A stretch of 64,000 nt of DNA from Brachynemurus nebulosus (GCA_035578155.1 JAPWDM010000004.1:39380803-39444802); one strand, 5' to 3'. Shown: positions 1-11,516, counted from the stretch's first letter. The notes: generated from the letters alone by a model not told the origin. Made by a program: numbers and translations.

Positions 1-244
1 AGTAAGTTTTTTTTTTTTTTTAATTTATTACGTGCGAAACTCAAATTTGTTTTATGACAATAATGGAGTTTTATATTCGTTTTTAAGACATTACGTCTAC
101 AGCTGAATTACCAAAAAATTAAACTTTTCTTTAAGAATTTTTTTGTTTTGAACGCAAACAAATAAAATAAAATGAGGTTTTAAGAATTTATTGTACTTAT
201 TTCAGCATACAAAAAAATTTTCTTGAATGAAATAAAATAATAAA
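1..244. other. AT-rich stretch, nothing recognised
   Basis: AT-rich sequence with T and A runs. I see no coding potential or repeat boundary before the family A repeat starts near 245. Confidence 0.5.
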
Positions 245-819
245 AAACGCGGTGAGCAGCCGGGCGCCATCACGGAATTCAAAATTTTCACTATATCTTT
301 GGTATTTCAAAGATATCTAAATGTGGTTGAAAGGACACAGACGGATTGTCACTTTAGTGTTTTCAAAACTGATGATAAGTGTCCGGTTGATCGAGGCTTT
401 AAAAAAAGGTTTTAAGTTTTTAAGGGCTGAATCTCAGTAAATTTCAATTTTATGTCGATAGTAGTTAGCAGGAAAAAAGCAAACACAATTCGTACGAGGA
501 CATTCCTACCCATCCTTATCCGCCAATAGCCATTGTGATTTATTTTTAGATATTAAAAAAGGACCTTAAATAGTGAACTGGCAGGCCTTTATGAAAATAT
601 TTTTCTTTCCAAAAAATCCAAAATTTATATTTTTAAATAAAAGCAGACTTTAATAATATTTTTTAAATTTCAATATTTATTACAGTTAGTTAACTTTTTT
701 TCTAAATTTACCTTGCCTACTTATATTAGGTAGTATTAAAATAAATCATTTTAAACAGATATGACAATACGATTGAATTCCGACGTAAAAATGGGAGAAG
801 TGGGGGCGCAAGGTCATGT

Positions 820-1450
820 GGAATCCCTAAAAGGCACTAACTGCATACTAACTCAATACGTGTACAAAATTTCAGTCCTCTAGGTTTGCTCAGAGAGTCT
901 TTAGGCATGTTAGAAAAAAAGAAAAAAATCAAAGAAATACTGGCGTAAACATCGTGGGGGTAAGGGTTCAAAGTTGAAACATCTAAAAAGCAGTGGCTGG
1001 CAACTGACTTAACCTATACACGAAATTTCAGTCCTCTAGGTTTATTTGAGGAGATTTTGACCCGAACAAAACTGCTAAAAAACAAGAAACATCATGTTTT
1101 TTGGTATAAAAATGGTGGAGGTAAGGCTGAAAAGTAGAGACCCCCCCGAAGGGCACACCCTTGATACCAGCACAATCCGAATACAAAATTTCAGGCCTCC
1201 AGGTTCATTTGGGTTACCTGTACCAGTGGTAAAACTTCGAAAACGTCGAAAAAGCATGAAATTGTAGCTTAAAAATGGTGGGGGTGGGGGTAAAATATTA
1301 AAATCTCCAAAAAGCATACCCTAGGTACGGATTCTATCAACATACCAAATTTCAACTCTCTACGTTAATTCTGGTGGGCTGTGGGCGTCTTAGATCCAAC
1401 CAAAACACGTTTTTCCCGCTCTACTCCCTCCAAATCATTCTAGGAACCTA
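820..1450 (+). repeat. Four diverged ~160 bp tandem modules inside family A
   Basis: Each module contains an AAATTTCAG(T/G)CCTC(T)AGGTT-like core near 869, 1026, 1190 and 1349, followed by a G-rich AAAAATGGTGG(G)GGT-like stretch in the later ones. The same modules recur in the reverse-oriented copies at 28960-29680 and 40560-40850. Divergence between modules is high, so the internal amplification is older than the spread of the element. Confidence 0.7.
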
Positions 1451-1529
1451 AATTTTGGATATGTTGCAGCTAATTGACCGAAACATTATTTCCAACCGGT
1501 TCGGAAAGATCTATTGTTTTGTTGATAGG

Positions 1530-1795
1530 GGGAAGGCGGGGGTAATTTTGAAATCTAAAATAGAAACCTCCATTTTTTATTGCAGATTCGCATCCTACGG
1601 GACAAAATACTCAGTTTTTATAAGAAACATTATTTTATATTCGTAACAGATTGGGCTGTAATTGTAAAAATAAGTTTATTTATATGCAAGTTAAGTATAA
1701 AAGTTGAGTATTTGGTCCCGTAGAATTCGAATCTGCAATAAAAAATGGGGGTTTCTATTTTAGATTTCAAAATTACCCCCCTCTTCCCCTCACAG
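1530..1795. repeat. Hairpin with ~93 bp arms
   Basis: 1530-1624 is the near-perfect reverse complement of 1703-1795; the arms share TTGCAGATTCG and its complement and a GGGGGTAATTTTGAAATC block. The ~78 bp loop is AT-rich. The other family A copies lack this hairpin, so it is either a later insertion or a local inverted duplication. The small open frame at 1455-1646 lies across it and is not a gene. Confidence 0.8.
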
Positions 1796-2191
1796 GGGGC
1801 GGGGGGCTTATTTTAAGACAGAAAGATGCCCTCTTCAGAAATACTATTTTTTTGGTCGGGTAAAGTTTCCCTACAGGCTTATTTTTCAAGACATAGAAAA
1901 TTCCAGGTTAAATGGATCACCCTGTATATATTATATATTTTTAAATTGTCCTCAAAACGTTAAGGAAAACTGTATATTTTTAACCAAAAAAAAGTTTATG
2001 AAAAAGTTTTTAAAACGTTACAGAAAGTTTATTGCCCGCAAAAGAATGGGGTTATGCTTTTCAGCCGCCATATTGAAACCATTATTGTGTGACGTCAATC
2101 ATGCCACTCATATTTGAGAAATAGAGTTCATACCTTTAATTTGAGCTATTGTACACCTATTTTAAGCAACACAAATTTCGGCCAGCTGGGG

Positions 2192-2301
<110 letters not shown>

Positions 2302-2420
2302 TTTTTCTTCAGAATCGTGTTCTACGGGTCCGAAAACGGATAGCGCCCCTATACTCTCGTCTCGTCCCGTTCTTATCGTATAGGTGGTATAAGTCTAATT
2401 TTTCATTTCAAAAATTCGGC

Positions 2421-3319
2421 TAATAATAGCAAAGTAAATGGCTACACAAATGTGATTATTGCGAAACTACCTTTCTAAAGTGTACGTCTTAAGAGTGTTT
2501 GAAATTGTTTGATTGGAAACATGCACTGTTATTCTCTAACCTCAGTTTTATAATATTTCGCGAGATACTTATTGTTAGTGAGCGTTTGCGTAACACCATT
2601 GTTTCTCTGGCTTAGGGGCTCGAACGTTAATAGGAATCATTCTTATTCTCATTCACTCAAAAGAGTTTTCAATTGAACTTGTATACCATCACTAATTCAA
2701 TAATATTTGTTTTATATTTCGTATTTTGTCACATGTCTACTTGTATTATAACGTTGTTTCCCATAATATATAATATCGCTTATCCATGCATGAAATTTTT
2801 TCAAAGAAATTCATTTCCCAACGTATAAAAATTCTTCCGTTTTTATTACAGCGTAGCATTTTTGCTCTGATGTTATTTATTTACTTTTTGCAAAAATATA
2901 ATCTGTTTATTTTTGATTTTTTCTTTTAGTAGCTGATTTTAAAAATTTTACGTTTTGACGATCATCTTTTTTTTGATATTCATATAAAAATTATTATATA
3001 CCACGCTCTCATACGAGAAGATGTGTGTACATAAGCTGTTTATGTACAACGAATGTCATTTATAAAAGTCATATTACAAAGTGACATATCCACAGCGAGT
3101 GAATTATACGCAAAGGGAACAACTAAAGTGGAAGGGAAATTTATATTTATACATATATTCGATCAAAATAAATTTTGTTATTTTGTAAATTAATATTGAT
3201 GAATACAGTGACGATGAGGAGGCTACTGAAATTTGGTTACTACATCTGAAATGTGTAATTCGCAAAAGTGTGATTCAGTGATTGATAGGAATTTTTAAAT
3301 TAAGTAATTTATTGAGGAT
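2421..3319. other. AT-rich stretch, nothing recognised
   Basis: I find no open frame, repeat boundary or RNA gene that I can support here. Confidence 0.4.
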
Positions 3320-3480
3320 AATTTATTGTATTTACTCTAGTATCTTAATTATTAGTTAACGCTATGGTAAAGGATTTTTATTAGAAATTCAATACCAACT
3401 GAGTTACTAAAAACAAATTACAAAACAGCAAATGTACAGTCTCGTGTAGAATGCGTGGTGAGATATGTGTATACACAGAA
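3320..3480 (+). repeat. Fragment of the TA-flanked element at 47596-50030
   Basis: Shares a ~110 bp block with 47670-47780, including GATTAGTTAACGCT(A/G)TG and a GGATTTTTATTA stretch in the same order. Only the 5' subterminal region is present; no matching end was found. Confidence 0.6.
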
Positions 3481-3805
3481 ATCTTAATTAATATTAATTA
3501 TTTTCGTCTGTTTTAAATAATTTTTTAAATTTTTAAAACTGTGTCATTGAATTGTACATGAAAATTTGTATAAACAGTTGTATAAGGACCTATGTCCTTT
3601 AGTCTAAAAAAAAAATTTTCAAAATTTTATTTTAAGAAGTATACAGCTGGAAACAAAGCAAACTGCCTGCTGGAATGTTTAAAAGTGGTCAAATTTCTCT
3701 GTGTCATATTTAACAGATTTTGTAATGTGAAAATACAGTACCAGTTGTATTTTATTTTATCCTTATAATACAATGCATAATTAAAAAATTTAGTTTGTTA
3801 ACTAT

Positions 3806-3982
3806 TGTTGGAAACCATTTTCCAACATATTTTTTACCACTGGAAACCATTCCAAAGATAATTTTTATTTTTTAAACAAAAAATTGTTATTAATTTAATA
3901 ATAATTTAATTTATAAAAACCTTTCTAAAAACATAAAAATATTTCAATTTATTTATAAAAAATTAAAAACAATCATTATTAA
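3806..3982 (+). repeat. Duplicated block, first copy
   Basis: Aligns to 5176-5330 and 5848-5880, beginning with GTTGGAAAC and a CATTGGAAACCATTC-like segment. It continues after the piggyBac-like MITE as 4438-4505. The two copies flank the BEL/Pao fragment, so this is a tandem duplication of about 1.4 kb spacing. Confidence 0.75.
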
Positions 3983-4437
3983 CACTTTCAATCCCACGGC
4001 TTCGGCATCCGAAACCAAACAAAACATCCCCAGAGGCCGACCGCGATCAATGATTAATTGATTAGTTGGTTACGCATTATGTGTGCGATGTTTACGTTGT
4101 TTACCGTCATTCATCACACGGATGTGTTCCTATTCACACAAATACATACCAACACACACTACTCGTTTCGTTTCTATGCTTTCTAATGTAGTAATGTATA
4201 AAAAATTTTAAGATAAACAAAAAATACATAAAAAATATAATTTATATTTTTAAATAAAATTGATTTGAATGTCAGTATATATGTAGTATGTACGTATGTT
4301 TACAGTTTTACACATACATGTTGAACTGTGTTGAATCTATTCAGTGCTTGAATTATTTTATTTTATTTATTTGTTGATATGTATAAAGTTTTTTTTTTAA
4401 ATATTGCCGGCTTCCGGGGAAGTTTACTATGAAAGTG
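3983..4437. mobile_element. piggyBac-like MITE with TTAA target duplication
   Basis: Termini are CACTTTCA and TGAAAGTG, flanked on both sides by TTAA (3979-3982 and 4438-4441). The 455 bp interior has GC-richer subterminal stretches (CACGGCTTCGG on the left, GCCGGCTTCCGGGGAAG on the right) and no coding capacity. TTAA duplications are the hallmark of piggyBac-type insertion. The duplicated block at 5870-5900 shows the uninterrupted target, with a single TTAA. Confidence 0.82.
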
Positions 4438-4511
4438 TTAATTTACAATTCAAACAAAACGCACATATACATATGTGCGCTTCATTTATCTAACCATTAG
4501 TGAAAGGGTGA

Positions 4512-4861
4512 AGCAATTATTTAATACCTCCTCATTTTTTATTAGGTGGACCATTTAATACTATTCCTGAACCAGATGTCACTAGTGTGCCAATTAATAG
4601 GTTAAAATTTTGGAGAGTTTGTACGCAGACGCAACAACATTTTTGGAAAAAATGGAATTCTGATTATTTAGTTCTATTACAAAATAGACCAAAATGGAAA
4701 AGGGAATTTTCAAATGTTCAAGTTGGCATGCTAGTTTTGTTAAGACAGGAAAATGTTTCACCATTAAATTGGCCATTGGCTAGAATTACATCAGTATTTC
4801 CTGGTGTAGCGAATGAAGTACGTGTTGCTGAATTTAAAATAAAACAGGTACTTATCGTCGT
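4512..4861 (+). pseudogene. BEL/Pao retrotransposon polyprotein, C-terminal fragment (DUF5641-like)
   Basis: The open frame reads on from a PPHFLLGGPF segment, the counterpart of the HFLIGRPL motif that opens the C-terminal DUF5641 region of Pao/BEL polyproteins. It continues with a W-rich helix (QQHFWKKWNSDYL), the basic KWKRE step, then VGMLVLL and the LNWPLARI motif with VFPG downstream. This is the region after the integrase core. About 110 residues of family-like sequence are readable up to ~4846, then the frame runs into AT-rich sequence and stops. No integrase, RT or LTR is visible nearby, so this is an isolated fragment. An intron-like start cannot be excluded because an AG precedes the GGTGGACC step, but the in-frame upstream residues fit the family and I prefer plain continuity. 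It lies between the two copies of the duplicated block. Confidence 0.85.
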
Positions 4862-5175
4862 AATATTTCAAAAATTGCTATTTTGCCTATTTATTAATAA
4901 TCATATTTAAGAATTATTTATTTTTTCTAATCTTAAAACAATATTCAATTTAATATTGTTTGTTTAACTAATTATAACATTTAATTTAATGTTGTTCTAA
5001 TAATCATCTATAAAAATAATTTATTTTTCTAAAATTATTTTCAATTATAATTGAATTTTTTATTTCAAATATTTAATTTTCATTGATTTTTTCTTCTTAG
5101 TCATATTTGTTTAAAAAGTAATATTTGCTGTTGTGGTGGCTCATAATTACCATAATGTTTTATCTTTGCGGCCCC
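4862..5175. other. AT-rich stretch, nothing recognised
   Basis: Low-complexity AT-rich sequence after the Pao fragment; no gene or repeat end supported. Confidence 0.4.
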
Positions 5176-5330
5176 CAGCATGTTGGAAACAATTTTCCAA
5201 CATATTTTTTGTCATTGGAAACCATTCAAAAGATAATTTTTATTTTTTAAACAAAAAATTATTATTAATTTAATAATAATTTAACTTATAGAAACCTTTG
5301 TAAAAACATAAAAATGTTTCTAGTTATTTT
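5176..5330 (+). repeat. Duplicated block, second copy
   Basis: Homologous to 3806-3960. The homology breaks at 5330, where a hairpin MITE starts, and resumes at about 5848-5955. Confidence 0.75.
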
Positions 5331-5528
5331 CGATACATATGCGTAAAGAGCGGTATTCTAGTAGGCTTAAATTCGGGCACGAGTCTAAGGGACTGACGTA
5401 TACACAACGAGATCGAGTGCGTGAGCGCACGAATGTATATTTTGTTTCTATCACGAGCATACGTCAGTCCCTTTAGCGAGTGCCCCAATTTAAGCCTACC
5501 GGATACCTCTGTTTACGCATACGTATCG
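5331..5528. mobile_element. Hairpin MITE, 198 bp
   Basis: Arms 5331-5405 and 5455-5528 are inverted copies; outer ends CGATACATATGCGTAAA and TTTACGCATACGTATCG. The arms also share GGCTTAAATT and GGGACTGACGTAT blocks. No coding capacity. Confidence 0.8.
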
Positions 5529-5534
5529 AACATA

Positions 5535-5847
5535 ATTTTTTATAACGACGGCTTCTAAAGTTTAATAGAGAGAAAAAAATTAATTATTTTTAAGCAATTT
5601 TTATTAATTTGTAGAACGTTGTTGTTTTTTTTATTAATTTGTTGATCGTTTCCATGTTAATTTGAATATGATTATCATTGATAAATGAATATCATTATTT
5701 TCTCGCATAGTTTTAGCTACTTTCACGCACACTTGTACTTTCGCGCACAGTTACTGTCATTTGTTTTACAATGATATAAAAAACTGCTCTTTACGCCCAC
5801 TACACAACGCTCGAATATTGAACTTTAGAAGCAGGTGTTATAAAAAA
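5535..5847. mobile_element. Family C element with terminal inverted repeats
   Basis: Ends TTTTTTATAACGACGGCTTC (left) and the inverted GAAGCAGGTGTTATAAAAAA (right). Its right half is repeated, inverted, at 53981-54145. Together with the preceding hairpin it interrupts the duplicated block. The open frame at 5761-5943 runs across its end and is not a gene. Confidence 0.7.
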
Positions 5848-5967
5848 TTTATTTATAAAAAGTTAAAAACAATCATTATTAATTTACAGTTCAAACAGAA
5901 CGCACATATGCATATGTGCGTTTCATTTATATATAACGATTAGTGAAATGATGAATTGTAATGATTT

Positions 5968-6480
<513 letters not shown>

Positions 6481-7280
6481 CTCTGTTTCTGTCTTACACA
6501 TTTAAAATTATATACCTTGTTTACAACCACATGATTATACTCTTAAATACATATTAACTATCTTTGATCAAATTGATTACAAAATACAAAAAAAATAATA
6601 TGTAATAATGATTAGAGGATTAATAAATTATAGAATTTGGTCAGCTAGACTATAATTTTTCTTTGATCAAATAAGTCTTTTACATATTTTTCATAGTGTA
6701 AACATGTCCTTATATGCATATAGACATATTAGCTCTTTGTCAATTTAATATAAAATCATTTGCTTTTGTTTTAATTTAAAAAAAAATAATTCCTATTAAA
6801 AAAAAATTTTTAATTTTTGCCATTAAAATTTTCGCAATATGGTCAATCAAAAATGTTATTTATATATTATATTTAAAAAAATTAAAATTCATTTCTAAAA
6901 AATTTAAATTTTATGTATTATTTATTTATATATTAAATTTACAATAAAAAAATAAAAATTCATTTCTAAAGATTCAAATTAGGTAGTTCAAACTTTTATA
7001 AAACAGATGGCTCTGAATTCCATTAATCAGTTTAAACCGTTTAATCAGAAGAACATAAACAATAAACAACAATCATTCAATACCTGTCAAATATTGAAAT
7101 AAATTTTAATTATTTGTGAAATACTTAAATCAATGAGTATACATAACTACGGTATGTATAAAATAAAATAAATAAAAACATAGTTAAAATTTTATATTTC
7201 ATTGAGTATCTTTTACCCAAAATCATTATTTCAGCCGAACAAAGTATTTTCTTACCACAGTAACATTATCCAGTATCTAT
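6481..7280. other. AT-rich stretch, nothing recognised
   Basis: Poly-A and poly-T rich sequence without supported features. Confidence 0.4.
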
Positions 7281-7283
7281 GTT

Positions 7284-7752
7284 AAAAGAGGCGAAGAATT
7301 GTATTATTACCATTATGCAAGGCTTGATTTACCAATATGAAATTGTTGCACGTCAGGTAAAAAATTGTGGTTATTTTTGAATAGTTAAATATTAATATAA
7401 GTAATGCCAATAATTAATTTTTATTTAGGTGAATGTAAGCACACTGTCGAATTATTGCTATTACTCTGTGATTGCTATGTTTTTACAGAAGATTTGAGGC
7501 ACTTCCGATTACGTTCATCATATGTTACTGGAATATCGGCGCAATCTGCTATGTCTACGTCAAAAGAGACGAAAAATTGTATTATTACCATTATGCAAGG
7601 CTTGATTTACCAATATGAAATTGTTGTGCTTCAGGTAAAAAATTGTGGTTACTTTTAAATAGTTAAATATTTTTTATAGCACATTAGTAGGTAATGCAAA
7701 TAATTAATTGTTAGGTGAATATAAGCATACTAGCGAACTATTGCTATCACAG
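7284..7752 (+). repeat. Tandem duplication (period ~280 bp) of an exon-like module
   Basis: 7284-7464 and 7562-7752 align, sharing ATTATTACCATTATGCAAGG, GGTAAAAAATTGTGGTTA and the GTGAAT(G/A)TAAGCA block. Each copy carries a CAG/GTAAAA donor-like junction at the same point (7356/7357 and 7634/7635). Confidence 0.8.
7429..7634 (+). CDS. Exon-like open segment, unidentified
   Basis: The segment is open throughout between an acceptor-like TTTATTTAG (AG at 7427-7428) and a donor-like CAG/GTAAAA (7635). The frame reads GECKHTVELLLLL near the start and a TIMQGLIYQYE stretch near the end. The latter is vaguely like the region after the helix in THAP/P-element-type transposases, but I cannot identify the family. 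The second half is duplicated just upstream with the donor preserved. It may be a decayed transposase exon. Confidence 0.3.
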
Positions 7753-8276
7753 AGAAGTAGAGACAACATATCTGTCTCTATACTACTCGAACCAGTGTAA
7801 CCAAACACAACTATTATCTATATATTTGTATCCTATAAGGAAATAAACAACCGGTAATTATCCAGTTATCGTCAATTAGCACATCCGCTATTCTTAACAA
7901 ATTCCATAAAGATTAAATTTCCACCGGGCTGGGGTCGGTCACCCTGATTTTTAATTATAACAACGGACAATTGATTGGCATATTGTTAACAGAAAGAACG
8001 ATACTTATACAACGATAAACATAGGTTACTTCCGATCCCGGGAAAATATCTAAATCCTATGGAAAATCTTATTCTCGTGGGAAAATGTATTTAGAATGAT
8101 ATAAAAAAAGAATATTAGAGTCTGTTTTCTATCCGGAAAAAATATTTCTGTGGGAAAACTCCCAAGAAAAAAGTAACAGCTCTCAATAGCGACGCGATGA
8201 AAGTATACCTTATACGATTTAACTATATGTCTTAATTTCAAAAGTCACGTGAGCGAAGCCGCGGGTAAAAGCTAGT
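7753..8276. repeat. AT-rich stretch ending in a GC-rich repeat tail
   Basis: Unremarkable except for its end, 8251-8275, GAGCGAAGCCGCGGGTAAAA followed by GCTAG-T. This resembles, from memory, a 3' terminus seen in many insect interspersed repeats (CTAG-T ends of Helitron- or RTE-like elements). I cannot place the 5' end. Confidence 0.35.
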
Positions 8277-8542
8277 TTCTTAATATATTTGTAATATACA
8301 GCATTCTCTCTAATGATGTAGCTACTTTGAGCGATCAGAGCATAGCAATCTGTAACTAACTTTATACAAAATTTTAGAATATCACATTTAAATAAACGTG
8401 TAGCCAAAATTATCCGTCATTGCCATAAATAGGGTCCAAATTAAAGAGTTGAAGAACTTTTGAAATAATTCTGTTCAATTCTATTGAGATTTCCACAAAA
8501 AAGTGAGACTCGTGAGAGTAAGCTTGTTTCATAAAAAAAATA

Positions 8543-8961
8543 CCCCTGTCGCAGCATCCTGCATAACATAGCGAATTTCCATTTACAAAAGTACGTTTTT
8601 CTCGGAAACTAGTTGATATAGAGTAATTGTAAATAAAAAACCTTTTTTATGTGATTTTTCCGCCTCATTCCGCCAAATTTTTTTAACGAAAAATGCCCAA
8701 AAAACCGTAAACATTTTCACGAAATTTCTTAATAATAAGATGTTTCGTTCTTGAGTTATCGTGCGGACACATTTATATATATGTTTACTAAATATCCGGT
8801 TTTTTGGGCATTTTTCGTGAAAAAAATTTGGCGGAATGAGGCGGAAAAATCACATAAAAAAGGTTTTTTATTTACAATTACTCTATGTCAACTAGTTTCC
8901 GAGAAAAACGTACTTTTGTAAATGGAAATTCGCTATGTTATGCAGGATGCTGCGACAGGGA
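8543..8961. mobile_element. Palindromic MITE with TA target duplication, copy 1
   Basis: Two ~200 bp arms are near-perfect inverted copies, joined near 8770. Ends are CCCCTGTCGCAGCATCCTGC and its complement, flanked by TA (8541-8542, 8962-8963). A second copy is at 57722-58195. The arms contain TTTTCCGCCTCATTCCGCCA. No coding capacity. A TA duplication points to Tc1/mariner-type mobilisation. Confidence 0.88.
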
Positions 8962-8963
8962 TA

Positions 8964-9871
8964 TTTTTATATTAATTTAAAAATGTTTTAAATATAACAT
9001 TTCTTATAATATTGCCTACAATTATTTTTGTGAAAATAAAGTGATTTAAAAAACAAAAATATTATTTGGTGAATAATTTAGAAAAGTTAATTCTTCAAGC
9101 TAACAATTATTATCTTATAAAAATATGATATGCAAATCCACAAATAACTATTTTTATACAAAATTATGAAGGTTTTCATCTACTTTTAATCAATTACACC
9201 CTTAACAGCAAAAAAAATTGTGTAATTGTTTTCCCCACGAGATTAAGGGTTAGATAAAACGAAAATATAATTGACGGAAGACTTAAGATGTTACAGATTT
9301 GTCACAAATTGAAAAACTAAAAAATTATTACTTACATTCTTTGATATTTTGGTTGCTGAAATTTGTATCAAAATTACACAAAAATGTGTAATAATATTAA
9401 CAAATATGTTAAACACGACACAATTATATATTTTATACACATAGGTATTATATTTTAGGCACAACATAATTCACATTTTAAAAAAATAATAATATTATAC
9501 AGTCATTTAACCGTATTTTTTTTATAAAATTACAAATTTCTTTAAATGATATCTATATTGTGCAGTTTTAAAAAGACAACTACACATGTGATATTTTTTT
9601 TATAAAGTTCAAAATAATTTACAACACGGTTTACGCTGTGTACAACAAAGAATTTTTAAATTTTAAAATTTTCCGTTAATGTGATCTAAGTTTGGTCAAA
9701 TATGCACTAAAAAATATATGCACCTAAATATGCTTCAAAAAATGTTTATATGCTCAGATATCGTTAAAAAAACAAAATATACATTATTTATGCAAATATT
9801 CCGAAAAGATTAACATAATATATGTAGGTATATTGAATATCCCTGAAAAAAATTCTTATATACTACTTTTT
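8964..9871. other. AT-rich stretch, nothing recognised
   Basis: AT-rich sequence up to the endonuclease fragment; no supported gene. Confidence 0.4.
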
Positions 9872-10634
9872 TGGAATATCCAGGGTATTAACAATCTATT
9901 AAATTATAATGGAGCTCAATGGAATAAATATGATGTGTTGTGTTTAATATAATTTAAAAGACAATATAAAGTGTTTGCAAAATTATCATTTAATTTTTTC
10001 AGCTGTTATTAAGGAAAAACAAAAAGGTCGTGCATTTGGAGGTCTTCTTCTTCGCATAACAAAATCTAGAAAGTTTTTAGTTGAAACTTTGGATATAACA
10101 GAAAATTGGATAGTTGTAAGAATTCAAAGTGACGTGGAAAAAATTATTATAGGTGTAGTGTACTTTAAACCAAGTTTAGATATTTCACAACTGCTGGAAT
10201 TGTTGCAAAATGTATTTAACTTAATCAACAGTAAATATAGTGATTACGTGTGCGTAATTGGAGGTGATTATAATTGTAGAATTGGTCAACTTAATCAATT
10301 AGACGATAATGTGATAGAAAACTGTAAGTTAAGTGCTAAGAGAAGCTCTTTGGATAATAAGTATTTGTAATATTGAAGGCAGGAAGTTAATGGAATTTAT
10401 GGAGCATAATGAATTGATAAATATTAATGGAAGATCATCAAATGATAATCCTGCCCAATTCACTTTTCTTGATACACAGGGTAAATCTTTGATTGACTTA
10501 GTTTTCTGTAATTTTTGGAGCTTGAGTAAAATAACAGACCTAAAGATTTTAGACTGGATAAACGGTTCTCACCATTTCCCAGTTTTATTACACATATCCT
10601 CCGACACTTACGATAAAAAAATAGTAGGAATAGT
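9872..10634 (+). pseudogene. LINE endonuclease (EEP/APE fold), decayed, first part
   Basis: Reads as the apurinic-type endonuclease domain of a non-LTR retrotransposon, which nicks target DNA for reverse transcription. Landmarks occur in the family order across three frames. A WNIQGIN start lies at 9872, followed by YDVLCLI with a stop where the catalytic Glu should come (near 9950). GGDYNCRIG (the GDFN-type motif) is near 10260. NGRSSND and QFTFLD lead to SLIDLVF near 10486, and GSHHFPV (the SDHFP-type His motif) is near 10564. Frame changes occur near 9955-9975 and 10333-10370. The fragment is interrupted at 10646 by the hairpin-rich insertion and resumes at 11517. No reverse transcriptase domain is visible. 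Confidence 0.85.
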
Positions 10635-10646
10635 AATAAAATATTA
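10635..10646. repeat. 12 bp target-site duplication, left
   Basis: AATAAAATATTA, repeated at 11505-11516 on the other side of the retro-inserted segment. It is AT-rich, so one or two bases at the A-rich side are ambiguous. Confidence 0.75.
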
Positions 10647-11504
10647 GCCGGGCATAAATCCAACCCCACGTCCTCGTCGTGCTCGGCGGTAACTGCTAGC
10701 TGGCTAACAGGCTAACGGGGCCCTGGTTGGTTAATAAATAAATAAATAGGACGACACAAATCGTGGAATTCTTTTGTTATTGTTTTTTGTCTTTTTTTGT
10801 GTTTTTCTGCCACTGGAGGTCCATGGGGCCTCTAACGGTGTTGTTGCAATCCCCACTGTACCACTGGGCGGCTCTAGGCCCCCGAGGGTACAGTGGGTAG
10901 GCTGTGATATATTTACTGTGATTTTTCACTCTGTGATATTTTGTTGTTATTTTATTGTTATTCTATATTGTTAAATTTTGTTTTTCCTTATCTGTGATAT
11001 TTTGTTTTGCCGCTGTAGGCCTGTTGTTATGGGTCTACAGCGGTATTTCCTTTTAACTCCTTCTTGCTTCACTGGTCGGCCTGTGGCTTCCCAGTGAGGC
11101 AACAAGTTTTATCTGTGATACCGTGATACTTACTTGTTATTTATTTGTGTTTTATCTTTTTTTCTAGTCGGTTTCCTCCACTCCGAAGCCTTTTACACCT
11201 CGGAGTTTCATCGTTGGTTTTTCAGTCCTTGGTGACCGGACGTTCTGGCTAGTACTTAGCGTACCGCCACCAAGGACTCTCCGCTCTTTATGAAGCCCTG
11301 GGATGGCAGGGCTCATCGGTGAATTTTATCATGTGTATGTTTGTCCTTTGTCTATTGCATTTATGTGTCCCTGTCTTTATGTGTGTTTTAATTTCTTGTG
11401 TGTATGGCGGCGTATGCCCATCGTTGGCGATGCCGCCGGACACTGCTGACCGCGCCATCCACCGGCAGCAGTGTTCCAATTTATATAAAAAAAAAAAATA
11501 AATA
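10647..11504 (+). mobile_element. Retro-inserted segment: string of nine GC-rich stem-loops with A-rich tail
   Basis: An 858 bp insert, much richer in G and C than its surroundings, ends in an A-rich tail (11486-11504) and is flanked by a 12 bp direct repeat. Nine stem-loops follow one another, separated by T-rich spacers that often contain TGTGATA. Stems include 10852-10862 with 10887-10897 (11 bp perfect), 11010-11018 with 11035-11043, 11069-11075 with 11091-11097, 11180-11186 with 11200-11206, 11224-11234 with 11268-11278 (11 bp perfect), 11094-type short repeats at 11294-11300 with 11307-11313, 11406-11411 with 11432-11437, and 11440-11448 with 11466-11474. A weaker stem is at 10811-10840. 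The first ~45 bases could encode the end of a basic ORF stopping near 10690. The best reading is the 3' end of a 5'-truncated LINE with a structured 3' UTR. A non-coding RNA retrocopy is an alternative. Confidence 0.75.
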
Positions 11505-11516
11505 AATAAAATATTA
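11505..11516. repeat. 12 bp target-site duplication, right
   Basis: Second copy of AATAAAATATTA; the LINE endonuclease relic resumes immediately after it. Confidence 0.75.

Noticed and set aside
10460..10669. 69-codon minus-strand frame
   Set aside because: It is antisense to the recognisable endonuclease motifs.
10774..10974. Cys/Phe/Val-rich short frame resembling a membrane protein
   Set aside because: It is T-rich spacer and stem-loop sequence of the retro-inserted segment, translated.
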